A DNA stretch of 61,266 nt, taken from the NCBI GenBank assembly GCA_017882545.1, contig JADGPG010000041.1, forward strand, positions 1 through 61,266, read 5' to 3'. A model generated the notes under the pieces. It saw nothing but the letters and a program-made list of their open reading frames with translations, had not been told where the DNA came from and made no database searches. Below, in pieces: positions 47,377 to 56,780 of the stretch (position 1 is the stretch's first letter; the number at the start of each line of letters is the position of its first letter). A program made the position numbers and the translations under genes. The DNA comes from Thermoleophilia bacterium. Lineage in GTDB: Bacteria > Actinomycetota > Thermoleophilia > Miltoncostaeales > Miltoncostaeaceae.

Positions 47377-48904
47377 GCGTCACCTTCCGGTCGGCAGTGT
47401 TGAGCGCCGCGCGGGCGCGGATGGTCAATTCGGTGCGGTCAACTTTTCCCGATGCGGTGACCGGAAGCGCGGTGTCGACGAGGATCGCGCGCGGACGCTC
47501 CGGCGCCGGCAGCGTCCTGACGCGGGCGAACAGGCGCTCCTCGACGATACTCGGTGGCCCGACGGCGGCGACCGCGGCGACCAGCCGGGTCACACCGGCG
47601 TCGTCGACGACGGGAAGGCAGAACGCATCGCGCACGTCCGGATCCTCCAGCAAGATATCGCGGACCCGGACGGGATCGACCCACACCCCGCCGATCTTTA
47701 TTCGGTCGCCGACGCGTCCGAGTATCCGTACACCACCCTCGTCGTCGAACTCGACCAGGTCGCCGGTGTGCAGCCACCCGTCGGCGAGCGCGCGTGCCGT
47801 CGCCTCGGGATTCCCGTAGTAGCCCGACATCACCGTCGGACCGGAGACCAAGAGCTCGCCGGCCCCCGGGGGCGCCCCCTCGACCGGGGCGAGCCTCAGG
47901 TGGTAGCCGGGGACGACCCAGCCGGTGCGGCCCGCCGCCGGACTCCCGACGACGTCCGACGTGTAGAGATTCGTCGCCTCGGAGGACCCCAGCGAGTTGA
48001 CGATACGCATCCCGGTGGTCTCGGCAACGGCCTCCCAGACACGTGCATCGAGCAACTCACCGGCCGCCACGGCAAGCCGCACGCCGGCAAACGCCGCTGG
48101 ATCGACACGGCCCTCGCGCACGTGCCGGGCCACCCGCGCCCACCACGTCGGCACGCCGGCGACGACGTTGACGCCGAAATCGCGGCACGCGATCTCAAGC
48201 CGCTCGGGGTCGCGGGGCCGGGATTCGAGCCACGCCGCCGCGCCCATGCCGATCGGGAAATACAGGCTCTTGCCGAGGCCGTAGCTGGTCGGCAGCGCCG
48301 CCACCGACCAGACAAGGTCACCCGGACGGAGTTTGAGCACCCGCCGTCCATACGTCGCAATGCAGCCCGGGATGTCCCGGTGCGCGTGGACCGCCCACTT
48401 GGACGGCCCCGTAGATCCAGAGGTCAGCAGCATGTAGCACGGGTCGCCGCCGGCCACGGGACAAATCCCGGGATCCGCAGCAGTGCCGGTCGCGGCGAGC
48501 AGCTCGAGCGAGATCTGCTCGACGCCGGGGAGCAGGTGTGGTCCGTCGGAGATCACGAGCGTCGGCGTCGCTCGGGTTGCGACGTCGACCAGGCGATCAC
48601 CGGTGATCCCGACCCCGGCCAGCGCGACCACCGCACCGCACCGCACCGCCCCGAGGAACGCGGCGATCCAGCCCGCCGAGTCCGCCGCCTGGAGCAAGAC
48701 GATGTCCCCGCGCCCCAGACCCAGGCCCGCCAGACGCGACGCCATCGCCTCAGTGTGTCCCCGGAGCTCCCCGAGGCTCCACGATCCGGAGGCCCACACC
48801 AGCGCCGGCCGCTGCAGATCGGTCGGAGCACGGGCGTCGAGCAGCACCGACACCAGATTGCAGGCGATCGAACCGCGGCGCGCTCGTGCCGGTTCTGCCT
48901 GCAT
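47366..48904 (-). CDS. benzoate-CoA-ligase-like acyl-CoA synthetase
   Basis: A 512-residue ANL-family CoA ligase. The P-loop is MLLTSGSTGPSKWAVHAHRD. ATYGRRVLKLRPGD, LPTSYGLGKSLYFPIGMGAA and VNVVAGVPTWWARVARHV match the benzoate-CoA ligase group, as does the fused ligase at 39766. The C-terminal domain has GWLHTGDLVEFDDEGG, RVGDRIKIGGVWVDP and LPVTASGKVDRTEL with the catalytic Lys. ATG 48904 was chosen as the closest start to the first conserved block; the frame is open to 49072. First gene of the ligase-thioesterase-SDR operon. Confidence 0.9.
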   Translation of the reverse strand: MQAEPARARRGSIACNLVSVLLDARAPTDLQRPALVWASGSWSLGELRGHTEAMASRLAGLGLGRGDIVLLQAADSAGWIAAFLGAVRCGAVVALAGVGITGDRLVDVATRATPTLVISDGPHLLPGVEQISLELLAATGTAADPGICPVAGGDPCYMLLTSGSTGPSKWAVHAHRDIPGCIATYGRRVLKLRPGDLVWSVAALPTSYGLGKSLYFPIGMGAAAWLESRPRDPERLEIACRDFGVNVVAGVPTWWARVARHVREGRVDPAAFAGVRLAVAAGELLDARVWEAVAETTGMRIVNSLGSSEATNLYTSDVVGSPAAGRTGWVVPGYHLRLAPVEGAPPGAGELLVSGPTVMSGYYGNPEATARALADGWLHTGDLVEFDDEGGVRILGRVGDRIKIGGVWVDPVRVRDILLEDPDVRDAFCLPVVDDAGVTRLVAAVAAVGPPSIVEERLFARVRTLPAPERPRAILVDTALPVTASGKVDRTELTIRARAALNTADRKVTHDH

Positions 48905-49177
48905 ATGATCGGGATCGGCTGCGCGATACACCGCATCGGGGTACGACGATCCTGCCGGCACGCGCGTCCTCCTTGTGCGGGCAAGCGTAGGGCCCGCCGG
49001 TCCCGGCCGCCATCCGGCGGGCGGCGCGACCTTGGTCCGGGAATCCCCGGACGCCCGAATGCGCCCGTGCAATCGTCATCTGCTGCTGGACGCGTCTTCG
49101 ACGACCGCTTAGATTGTTTGCATCAAGTCTCACGACCGTGCGGACCGCGTATCACGCCCCCGGACCCAGGACCCCCC

Positions 49178-49792
49178 ATGGCAGATTCCGTCGCAGTCGA
49201 CGCACCCCCCGGTGCACCGCCCGGGCCGGCTCCGAGCGTCCCCGACTTTCAGATCGTCCCGGTCAAGCTGCTGCCCATCGTCGGCGTCGTCATCGTCGGC
49301 CTCGTGGCAGCCATCGCCAGCAACAACCTCTGGGCACTCGTCTTCTTCCACGTGGTCGGCGGCGGGCTCTGGACCGCAATCGATCTGTTCGTCGGGTTCG
49401 TCGTCGGGCCGATCCTCGGCAGCCTGCCCGTCCCCGCGCGTATTGAATTCTCCACACGGTTCATGCCGAAGATGCTGCTGATCATGCCGACACTGGTCAC
49501 CATGACGCTCGCCTCGGGATGGCAGCTGGCCCGACATCTCGGCAACCTCAACGCGAGCTCACCCAACCACGCGTGGCTGGTGGCCTCGTTCATCGTCGTC
49601 GGCGTGATGGCCACGATCGCCATCGGCCTGCTCGAGCCCGCAAACCTGGCAGTGCTGTTCGAGCTCAAAAAGCCCCACCCGAATGGCCTGCGCATCCAGC
49701 GGCTGATGCGCATATTCATCTACACGGCCGGCATCACCGGCGTGATGCAGGTCGCGACCCTGATCATCATGACGCGGGTGGCCTCCCAATGA
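49178..49792 (+). CDS. integral membrane protein, DUF2269-like
   Basis: A 204-residue protein with a Pro/Ala-rich start and four to five membrane helices (LLPIVGVVIVGLVAAIA, ALVFFHVVGGGLWTAIDLFV, MLLIMPTLVTMTLASGW, WLVASFIVVGVMATIAIG). HVVGGGLWTAIDLFVG resembles the first helix of DUF2269 and CopD-like proteins, where a His may bind metal or heme. ATG 49178 has AGGA 6 bases upstream. The stop overlaps the start of the next membrane protein (ATGA). Function unknown. Confidence 0.7.
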   Translation: MADSVAVDAPPGAPPGPAPSVPDFQIVPVKLLPIVGVVIVGLVAAIASNNLWALVFFHVVGGGLWTAIDLFVGFVVGPILGSLPVPARIEFSTRFMPKMLLIMPTLVTMTLASGWQLARHLGNLNASSPNHAWLVASFIVVGVMATIAIGLLEPANLAVLFELKKPHPNGLRIQRLMRIFIYTAGITGVMQVATLIIMTRVASQ

Positions 49793-50217
49793 GCACGCAC
49801 GCCCCCCCGGCAGAACGAGAGTTTCCGCCCATCGACAAGCTCGCCGACGTCGCCCTGGTGCTCGTGATCATCGGCGGCATCTACATGGCCTCGAACCTGC
49901 CCGGTTCGATCTCACTCGTGCCGGCGTGGGTACTCGCGGGTCTTGCCGCCCTCGTCCTCGTGATCGACGTCATCCTCTTGGTACGCATCAAGGACTTCGC
50001 GTGGACATTGTTCCTGCGCGTCGCGGGTTGGGCACTTGTCGCGTACGCCGTCATCGCCGGCATGATCGGGTACGCATTCGTCTACGACGGCACTCGCGGC
50101 CAGGCCCTCGGCCTGCTAATCGCAATGCTCGCGATCTTCGCCGTCATCGTCCCGCTGTTGCTCGGCTTCTCGGTCGCCCGTTACCAAGACACGACTGCGG
50201 CGCGCGTCTCGGCGTGA
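49789..50217 (+). CDS. hypothetical four-helix membrane protein
   Basis: A 142-residue membrane protein with four hydrophobic helices (LADVALVLVIIGGIYMA, PAWVLAGLAALVLVIDVILL, RVAGWALVAYAVIAGMIGY, LGLLIAMLAIFAVIVPLLLG). No motif identifies a family. It overlaps the preceding membrane-protein gene by four bases, so the two products may form a complex. A weak hairpin (CCGCC/GGCGG, 50220-50233) follows the stop. Confidence 0.7.
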   Translation: MSTHAPPAEREFPPIDKLADVALVLVIIGGIYMASNLPGSISLVPAWVLAGLAALVLVIDVILLVRIKDFAWTLFLRVAGWALVAYAVIAGMIGYAFVYDGTRGQALGLLIAMLAIFAVIVPLLLGFSVARYQDTTAARVSA

Positions 50218-50394
50218 ATCCGCCACCTGGCGGCGGGACATCGGATGCCGGCTGCACATCACGGACCAGTGCCGCCGTGCCGTCCACCGCCACATCTTCC
50301 ACTACGGCGCTTGGCATCCTGACGGCCACCCAGCGCGCATCCCGACCGTCAGCCGCCCCTCGAGGTCGAGTCCCCAAAGGCGGCCCGCATCGCG

Positions 50395-50880
50395 CTAGCG
50401 ATACGCGGTGGCGCCGTTGTCGACGGTCGTATCGTCGTCGGGCGGGGACGGAGCCGCGTCACCAACCGACGATCTGCGGACCGCCGAGAGCGGCGCTGCC
50501 GGATCCGACCCCGGGTGGACTACATTCTGCGCCAGGACGTCGACCTTCTCCTGCAGGATCGCGAGCTCCTGATGGAGGCGCACGACCTGCATGTTCTGCT
50601 TGCTCGCGTGGGCCGACAAGTGCAGCAGCAGCATCAGTTCGACGAACGAGAGCAATGACAGAAACGCGATCGCGCCGGTCTTCACGCCTGACAACTTCGA
50701 GAACGTGAAGAACAGCCCAGGAATCAGCGTGAACGCCAAGAGCATGAGCAGCACGACGGCCCACGTCGCCGCATAACGTTCCTGCAGATGGTTGCGTCGG
50801 ATCAGCTCGAACACCGTGATCAGCAGACACACGATCAGAATCGTGCCGACGATCTGGGTGTGGAGCGACAGGGCCCCCAT
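50395..50880 (-). CDS. DUF2304 membrane protein
   Basis: A 161-residue protein with three membrane helices (IVGTILIVCLLITVFELIRR, YAATWAVVLLMLLAFTLIPG, TGAIAFLSLLSFVELMLLLH), then a cytoplasmic helix (KQNMQVVRLHQELAILQEKV) and an acidic disordered tail. RRNHLQERYAATW is the DUF2304 signature. These proteins are regularly found next to polyprenyl-phosphate glycosyltransferases, as here: its ATG overlaps the stop of the GT2 gene. They probably modulate or anchor the transferase. Confidence 0.87.
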   Translation of the reverse strand: MGALSLHTQIVGTILIVCLLITVFELIRRNHLQERYAATWAVVLLMLLAFTLIPGLFFTFSKLSGVKTGAIAFLSLLSFVELMLLLHLSAHASKQNMQVVRLHQELAILQEKVDVLAQNVVHPGSDPAAPLSAVRRSSVGDAAPSPPDDDTTVDNGATAYR

Positions 50881-51620
50881 CAGCGGGTGGTCCCCGAGGC
50901 GACAACTCGCGGCCGAGTCGTCGCGGCAGCGAGCGAGACCGCCCCGTTGAAGACCCAGAAGAACGTCTTTCCCGGTGTGATCTTGGACCTGCCGGCCTTC
51001 CTGTGCAGCATGACCACCGGCACTTCAACCACGGTGTACCCCGCCCGGGCTACCCGCACGAGGCTCTCGAGTTCCGGGTAGTCGGCGCCGTAGTTCTCGG
51101 CGAACAGGTCGATGATGGCCGCGTTTGCCGCACGGAGCCCGCTCGTCGGGTCCGTGAACCGCTGGCCGGTGGCCATCGACAGGAGATGGCGGAACACCCA
51201 GATTCCCGCGGCACGCGGTGGGCTTGGCGAATAGGCGTCGGGAGCGCCCGACGTGTCCGGGACGAGGAACCGCGATCCGACCGCGAGATCGCATTGGCCG
51301 CCGGCGACCACGGCTAGGAGTTGCTCGACGCTTTCCGGGGTGTGCTGGCCGTCGCTATCGCAGTGTGCAGCGGCGTGGTATCGGTACAACCTGGCGTACC
51401 GGTACCCGGTCTGGATCGCCGCACCCAGCCCCAAGTTCGCGGCATGCGACACGACGATCGCCCCGGCGCGGCGGGCCTGGCCGGCGGTGTCGTCGGTCGA
51501 GCCGTCATCGATCACCAGGACATCGACATCTGGCATCTGGCGCCGGACGCCCTCGACCACCGCGGCAACGGTTTGATCTTCGTTGAGTGCAGGGATGAAT
51601 ACTAGCTGTGATCGAGCCAC
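50880..51620 (-). CDS. GT2 family glycosyltransferase (DPM1-like)
   Basis: A 246-residue GT-A glycosyltransferase similar to dolichyl- or polyprenyl-phosphate mannosyl/glucosyl transferases. It has FIPALNEDQTVAAVVEGVRR, VLVIDDGSTDDTAGQARRAG, the DxD motif in AAHCDSDGQHTPES, DLAVGSRFLVP, and FTDPTSGLRAANAAIIDLF with the late GRSKITPGKT region. No C-terminal membrane helices, consistent with partnership with the DUF2304 protein. GTG 51620 is preferred, with AAGG upstream; TTG 51641 is in frame. It probably makes polyprenyl-phosphate sugar donors for the mannosyltransferases encoded just beyond. Confidence 0.88.
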   Translation of the reverse strand: MARSQLVFIPALNEDQTVAAVVEGVRRQMPDVDVLVIDDGSTDDTAGQARRAGAIVVSHAANLGLGAAIQTGYRYARLYRYHAAAHCDSDGQHTPESVEQLLAVVAGGQCDLAVGSRFLVPDTSGAPDAYSPSPPRAAGIWVFRHLLSMATGQRFTDPTSGLRAANAAIIDLFAENYGADYPELESLVRVARAGYTVVEVPVVMLHRKAGRSKITPGKTFFWVFNGAVSLAAATTRPRVVASGTTR

Positions 51621-51926
51621 GATCGTACCGACCTTGCGCAACGTCCAGCGTGTCGCGGACGACCCAATGATGGTTATGGCTACTTAGACGAGGTGGGCTT
51701 CACCGACCGTACGAGAATCGCGTCCCGTCGCCTCCGTGGCCTCCACGGTCGCCTCCGCTGATACTACCCAGATCCCGAAGCACCACCGCAACGGGACGGG
51801 CATTCCGGCCCGACGATCACGCTCGCGGGCGTCCCTGCCAACGATGTCGTGCCGGTAACCTCCGCCTCGCACACCCGCGGTCCCACGCGGGCGTGCCCGG
51901 ACGACACCATAGGGGTTGCTACGCCG

Positions 51927-53138
51927 ATGGCCCAACGAACTCCCCAGACCCTGAGTTCAGCGCAGGCGTGGCGCACGGCCGTGACCGCCTGGGTCGTTTC
52001 GCGCATCGTCATCGTCGTCGCCGCGATCTTCGGCTCGGTCGCGTTGGGACGTCCGCCGGGGTCGACCATCGATCCCGGCGTACCGCATGCGGTGTCGTTC
52101 CTCGGCTCGTGGGACAGCGTCTGGTACCTCGACATCGCGCGGTACGGATACGCGCCTGGGTCGACCAACCTTGCCCACTTCACGAACTTCGCCTTCTTCC
52201 CGGCACTGCCGATGATCATGCGCATCGGGATCTGGACCGGCACGAACCCGTTCGTTTGGGGCCTGGTCGCGAACAACCTCGGGTTCCTGGCGGGCCTCGT
52301 CGCGATCGGTGGCATCGTGGGCGACCGCTGGGGCGGACGCCTCGCGACGCGGGCCGTCTGGGTCACCGCCTTGGCACCGCCCGCGGTCTACAGCGGGCTG
52401 GCCTACGCGGACGGTCTGCTGTTTGGTATCGCCGCATGCGCGGCATATGCCGCCCTGCGCAACCGCTGGCTGGTCGCGGGTCTGCTCGCCGGCGCCGCGG
52501 TGCTCGTGCGCCCCCAAGGTACGCTCGTCGCACTGCTCCTCGTCATGCTGGCCTGGACGATCGCGGCCCCGGGACCCCGCACGCGAATTGCGCGGACCGG
52601 CGCCGCTGTCGTACCGGGAGCCCTGGCCCTCCTTGGGTTCCTGGCGTGGATGCAGTCCGCCCGTGGATCGTGGAGCTTGCCGTTTCGTGCCCAGCACGCG
52701 TGGGGACGGACATCCCCGGGCATCGCATCACTCGAGGGGCTCTGGACTCAGGCGTCGGCCATCGTCGACTATCCGTTCACGTCCAACCACCGCGCGCTGC
52801 GGGAGGCGTGCTATCTCTGCAGCCCGGTGGGATGGTCCGGACCCGTTCGGGACCTGACGGCCGTCGTCGTGATGCTGGTGCTCGTCGTGGCGCTGGCGCG
52901 ATTCGTCGGCTCGTGGCGGAGCCCGTGGGTCGTGTATGCCGCACTCGCCGTCGTGGCGCCGCTGCAGACCGGTAACTTCAATAGCATGGCGAGGTTCGGC
53001 CTGCTGGCATTCCCCCTCGCCTGGCCGATCGCCGCTTGGATTGAGAAGGGCGGCACCCCTCGCATCCGATGGTCGGCGGCGGCGGCGGTTGCGCTCATGG
53101 CCGCCTTGACGTTGCAGATCCATGCGGTCGCCCCATGA
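51927..53138 (+). CDS. PIG-V-like membrane mannosyltransferase
   Basis: A 403-residue integral membrane glycosyltransferase of the GT-C type with about ten helices. The acidic first-loop motif is SFLGSWDSVWYLDIARYGYA. FTNFAFFPALPMIMRIGIWT and APPAVYSGLAYADGLLFGIA are typical of actinobacterial PIG-V/GPI-mannosyltransferase-2-like proteins. It would transfer mannose from polyprenyl-phosphate-mannose to a lipid or protein on the outer face. ATG 51927 fits the first helix; the frame is open upstream to 51849. Near the GT2 and GT87 genes. Confidence 0.85.
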   Translation: MAQRTPQTLSSAQAWRTAVTAWVVSRIVIVVAAIFGSVALGRPPGSTIDPGVPHAVSFLGSWDSVWYLDIARYGYAPGSTNLAHFTNFAFFPALPMIMRIGIWTGTNPFVWGLVANNLGFLAGLVAIGGIVGDRWGGRLATRAVWVTALAPPAVYSGLAYADGLLFGIAACAAYAALRNRWLVAGLLAGAAVLVRPQGTLVALLLVMLAWTIAAPGPRTRIARTGAAVVPGALALLGFLAWMQSARGSWSLPFRAQHAWGRTSPGIASLEGLWTQASAIVDYPFTSNHRALREACYLCSPVGWSGPVRDLTAVVVMLVLVVALARFVGSWRSPWVVYAALAVVAPLQTGNFNSMARFGLLAFPLAWPIAAWIEKGGTPRIRWSAAAAVALMAALTLQIHAVAP

Positions 53139-53306
53139 GCCTGTGGACGCCCTGGCTCTGGCGCCCAATATGCCACCATGGTCCCGCGGCCTCGCCTCGG
53201 CCGCGATGCATGCACCACCGCCCATGACGCTCTCGACCCCCGACATCCGCCGACAGCACCAATCCTGCGCCAACGTGTACCCGAGGCTCAGTCCGGAGCG
53301 GCGCCC

Positions 53307-54515
53307 GTGAATGGCGCCGTTCGTCCGCGGGATCGACGTTTGGCATGGATGCTCGTCTGGGCGGGCGCGGTCGTTGCTTCGGTTACGTTGATCGCGACGC
53401 AGTACCGCAACGTACTCCGCGCCCGCGTCGGCCCGGACTTCGCCATCTATTTCGAGGCCGCCGCGCGCGTCGCCCGCGGCGTCAGCCCGTACGGCGTCGC
53501 GAAGTTCGTCTATACCCCGGTCGTCGCGATCGCCATCCGCCCGTTGACCGGTACGGACATCCATCATGCCTTCCGGATCTGGACCGTGGCGAACCTCGTC
53601 TTCGTCGCGATCACGATCGCGTTGTTCCTGGCCGCCACACCGCGCTCAGGGGCCCGGTGGCACGGCCCCGTGATGCTCGTGGTCTGCGCCGGCTCCGCCG
53701 CGTACTTTTGGCCACTCAAGGTCGCCATCCTGCTGGGCCAGACCGACCCGCTCGTCACGCTGGTCCTGATGGCGGCGATGCTGGCCGGAACCCGGGACTA
53801 CGCGGCGAGCCGCGGGGTGCTCCTCAGCATTGCCGGCCTGATCAAGGTCTGGCCGTGGGCGCTTGTGGTCGTGGTCGCCCAGACCGGGCTGCGGGATCGA
53901 CGCCGACTTCTGGCCGGATTCATCCTGACCGCGCTGGTCGCGCCGCTGACCGCCCTGGTGTGGGGACGTCACGGGCTGTGGGGACTGTGGCACAACGCCT
54001 TCGCGGCCCGCTCGCAGCACCAGGTCAGCCGATCGCTCTGGGGCACCTCCAACCTGTTGTTTACACGGACCGGGTTCGCCCAACCACTCGCCGTGTCGGG
54101 CGCGCTACACGCCCTGTTCGCCGTCGTGATGGTCGCGTGGGTCCTGGCGCTGGTGGTCGTCGCCCTGCGCACGCCGGGCGATGCGGGGCTGTGCATGTGG
54201 ACCTTGTTGGGCTGCATCGTCCTGCTGCTGCCGGTCTGCCACACGGCCTACAGTCTCTACCTGTTGCCGCTAGTCTGGATCTGGGTCGCGCGCGCACTCC
54301 GCGGGGGCACCGGTCGCGGCATCACGCTGGCGGTGGCCGCGGTGCTCGTGGTGTGGTGGCTCGTCATGACCCATACGTGGCCGGACAACGGGTCCTCAAC
54401 CGCGACCTCGTCGGTCACATACTCGGTGGACTTCTTCGCCGCTCTGCTCGCGTTGACGGCCTCGGCGGGCGGCGCGTTTGCGCTTGCCCGCCGGCGCCCG
54501 ACCGCGCAGCGCTGA
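53307..54515 (+). CDS. GT87-family (DUF2029) membrane mannosyltransferase
   Basis: A 402-residue GT-C enzyme with nine or ten membrane helices. The first-loop Asp motif is GPDFAIYFEAAARVARGVSP, followed by FVYTPVVAIAIRPL, ILLGQTDPLVTLVLMAAMLA and GLIKVWPWALVVVVAQTGLR, the layout of DUF2029/PimE-like mannosyltransferases that use polyprenyl-phosphate mannose. GTG 53307 has a GGAG box 8 bases upstream and gives the expected short N-terminus. It is followed by a strong terminator hairpin. Confidence 0.87.
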   Translation: MNGAVRPRDRRLAWMLVWAGAVVASVTLIATQYRNVLRARVGPDFAIYFEAAARVARGVSPYGVAKFVYTPVVAIAIRPLTGTDIHHAFRIWTVANLVFVAITIALFLAATPRSGARWHGPVMLVVCAGSAAYFWPLKVAILLGQTDPLVTLVLMAAMLAGTRDYAASRGVLLSIAGLIKVWPWALVVVVAQTGLRDRRRLLAGFILTALVAPLTALVWGRHGLWGLWHNAFAARSQHQVSRSLWGTSNLLFTRTGFAQPLAVSGALHALFAVVMVAWVLALVVVALRTPGDAGLCMWTLLGCIVLLLPVCHTAYSLYLLPLVWIWVARALRGGTGRGITLAVAAVLVVWWLVMTHTWPDNGSSTATSSVTYSVDFFAALLALTASAGGAFALARRRPTAQR

Positions 54516-54519
54516 CACG

Positions 54520-54555
54520 CACCCACCCCGGGGATTCCCGGCCCCGGGGTAGGTG
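54520..54555. terminator. bidirectional hairpin between convergent genes
   Basis: ACCCCGGGG (54525-54533) and CCCCGGGGT (54542-54550) pair perfectly around an 8-base loop, and CACC/GGTG extends the stem beyond one mismatch. It begins 5 bases after the GT87 stop and ends 11 bases before the stop of the minus-strand PEBP gene. Confidence 0.75.
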
Positions 54556-54565
54556 GATTGTCGGC

Positions 54566-55105
54566 TCAGTGACTCCAGACGGGGCGCAGCACGGCACGTC
54601 CGATGCAGTGGAAGATCGCGTTGAAGGCGATCTGCGTCGCGTTCGCGGACGCGTCGGGGCCGAGCTTCGGCACGTCGAGCGCGTGGACGGCGAACAGGTA
54701 CCGGTGTACCCGATCGCCAGATGGTGGCGCCGCGCCGCCGAATCCGACCGTGCCGTAGTCGCTCTTGACCTGGAACGCGCCGGGCGGCAGCCCTGAGCCG
54801 TCGGCCGCGCCCGCGCCCTGCGCGAGCTCGGTCACCGACGCGGGAATGTCGACGGCAGACCAATGCCAGAAGCCGGACTCCGTCGGCGCATCCGGATCGA
54901 AGCAGGTCACCAGATAACTCTCGGTGCCCGCAGGTGCACCCGACCACCGCAGATGCGGCGAGCGGTTCCCTCCGCCCAGGCTGTCGAGAACGAAGGTCAT
55001 GGACAACATTTCGCCGTCAGCGATGTCATCGCTCTCGAGCGTGAATGCCGGTACCGGGGGCAGGTAGTCATAGGGATCAGGGGCAAGTGGGCGCTCAATG
55101 GACAT
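54566..55105 (-). CDS. YbhB/YbcL-family PEBP-like protein
   Basis: A 179-residue phosphatidylethanolamine-binding-protein fold. The family's ligand-pocket segments are present: [20 protein letters not shown] (SPxLxW), [20 protein letters not shown] (DPDAP and WHW) and [20 protein letters not shown] (GYxGPxPP variant) followed by [12 protein letters not shown]. Bacterial members are cytoplasmic or periplasmic with unknown ligands; some inhibit proteases or kinases. ATG 55105 has GGGAGG 9 bases upstream. The start at 55159 is less likely. Confidence 0.87.
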   Translation of the reverse strand: MSIERPLAPDPYDYLPPVPAFTLESDDIADGEMLSMTFVLDSLGGGNRSPHLRWSGAPAGTESYLVTCFDPDAPTESGFWHWSAVDIPASVTELAQGAGAADGSGLPPGAFQVKSDYGTVGFGGAAPPSGDRVHRYLFAVHALDVPKLGPDASANATQIAFNAIFHCIGRAVLRPVWSH

Positions 55106-55201
55106 CAGCATCCTCCCGCGCGAGTCATGGGCCCGGTGCGGGCCCGATAGACCGATCAAAGCACGCGCGCAGATCCCTGTGCGCGCAAAACCCGTCTCCG
55201 G

Positions 55202-55999
55202 TCAGCCAGTCGGGCGACGGGCGGCCATGTTGAGCCGCCAGTGGTCGAGCGTCATCGGTGCATCCGCGGACGCCATTCGCGCCACGACACCGTCGAGCAG
55301 CGCGGCGCGGGCGGCCGCGTCAGGCAACCGGGCGAGGTGACTGCGCAGGTTGATCGTCTCCAGGTGTTCCCGCATCCGGGCCGCGTCCGGCAGATAGACA
55401 GGCGCCGGGGTCACCCACGTCGCCACGTCCACGAATCCCGCCGCGTCCAGCCGAGATGCCGTCTCCGGCGCACCCGCGTTGTTCCACGGGCCCGGCCAAC
55501 CGGCAAGTGCCGCGAGCCGGGGATCCGCATCCGCGATCGCCGCCACGTGCCGCTGCAGCTCGACCAGATTGGGGCCGCCGCCGCACTGGGCGGCCAACCG
55601 TCCGCCAGGGACGAGCGCCCGGTACAGACAAGCGAACAGCGCCTCATGATCGTGAATGTGATGAAACACGGCGCTCGAGAAGATGGCGTCCGCGACGCCG
55701 TCGATGGACAGCTCGGCAAGATCGCCGACATGGACCTCGACGCGGTCGCCGAACCGCGGCTCGAGGAGTGCACGCGCCCGGCTCACCATCTGCCGGGACG
55801 CGTCGATCGCGATGACGCGTCCGTGCGGGAGCCGTTCGAGCAGCTCAGCGGTCAGACCACCGGCACCGCAGCCCGCATCAAGGACCGTCTCATCGCCCCG
55901 GAGTTCGAGACGGTCCATGACCGTCCGCCCCCATTCGCGCTGCGGGTCGGCAAGGCGGTCATACGCCTCGGCGTTCCATTCGCGCTCGCTCCCGGACAT
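55202..55999 (-). CDS. class I SAM-dependent methyltransferase
   Basis: A 265-residue Rossmann methyltransferase. Motif I is ETVLDAGCGAGGLTAELLER, post-I acidic residue in VIAIDASRQMVSRA, motif II VEVHVGDLAELSID, then ADAIFSSAVFHHIHDHEALF and LVPGGRLAAQCGGGPNLVEL. The pattern resembles trans-aconitate and ubiquinone/menaquinone-type methyltransferases, but the substrate is open. ATG 55999 (MSGSEREWNAEAYDRLAD) fits the family; the upstream extension to 56038 is Arg-rich and unlikely. Confidence 0.87.
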   Translation of the reverse strand: MSGSEREWNAEAYDRLADPQREWGRTVMDRLELRGDETVLDAGCGAGGLTAELLERLPHGRVIAIDASRQMVSRARALLEPRFGDRVEVHVGDLAELSIDGVADAIFSSAVFHHIHDHEALFACLYRALVPGGRLAAQCGGGPNLVELQRHVAAIADADPRLAALAGWPGPWNNAGAPETASRLDAAGFVDVATWVTPAPVYLPDAARMREHLETINLRSHLARLPDAAARAALLDGVVARMASADAPMTLDHWRLNMAARRPTG

Positions 56000-56270
56000 C
56001 GGCGCCTCCACTGGCGGCCATCGTCGCCGCCGACCCACCCGGGGCCGGCGGCGACATCATGTCAGCCGGGTGCGAACGCGACACCCCCGACCGGTGTCGG
56101 CGTCGCAACGGGGCGTCGGGTCGGCGACCGTCACCAGGTGGCCAACGCCATCGGCACCGTGACGGGGCCGAGTCACCGATCATCGGCATCCCCGCTCCTT
56201 CGTTAGGCGATGCCAACGGCGCCACGATCCGGCGCGGGAGTCCGAGTCCCGGACCACGCCCGCGCGTCGG

Positions 56271-56693
56271 TCATGACAGCTCGGGCGGCAGCGCCGTCGG
56301 GCCATCCGGGTAGTACCAGTCGAGGTCCTCGGCGGTCATCTCGAGGGTGTTGGCCGCCTCGACCGGGGCGCCGACCACGAGCCACAGCTGGTCCACGGCC
56401 GTGTCGTTGAACGGTTGGCGCACCGTCCCGGGGTCGACTAGCACGGCACTCAATGGCGCAAGCGTCAACACGTCGTCCCCAACGCGCAGGCGGCCGGTTC
56501 CCTCGACGACCAGATACATCTCGACCGACGTCCGGTGCCGGTGCCGCGTCGAGGCCTGGCCCGGGGCGAGGCGCCAGAAGCGCGCACCGAGCGTCTCGGC
56601 CCCGAGCTGGCGGGCCAGATCGGTATTCAAGACCCCCATCTGATTCGAGGGTCGCCAGAACTGCTCCTCGGCAGGCAACACCCGGTACCCCAT
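56271..56693 (-). CDS. cupin-domain protein
   Basis: A 140-residue small cupin. Motif 1 is STRHRHRTSVEMYLVVEGTG with two His and Glu, and motif 2 PLSAVLVDPGTVRQPFNDTA lacks the usual last His (Gln instead), so metal binding may be weakened. The C-terminus (EMTAEDLDWYYPDGPTALPP) is unusual. ATG 56693 has GGGAGG four bases upstream; the longer frame to 56729 is less likely. Its role is unknown. No clear operon partner. Confidence 0.78.
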   Translation of the reverse strand: MGYRVLPAEEQFWRPSNQMGVLNTDLARQLGAETLGARFWRLAPGQASTRHRHRTSVEMYLVVEGTGRLRVGDDVLTLAPLSAVLVDPGTVRQPFNDTAVDQLWLVVGAPVEAANTLEMTAEDLDWYYPDGPTALPPELS

Positions 56694-56780
56694 CTGTCCT
56701 CCCGTCACGCCCGTGGCCCCGTCCCGCACGTGCAGCCAACAGCATCCACCCGCAGTCGCGCCACCCGGCGCGGATGCTGC

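Noticed and set aside
47330-49177. Long plus-strand extension upstream of the membrane protein at 49178
   Set aside because: It is antisense to the CoA ligase; the membrane protein begins at ATG 49178.
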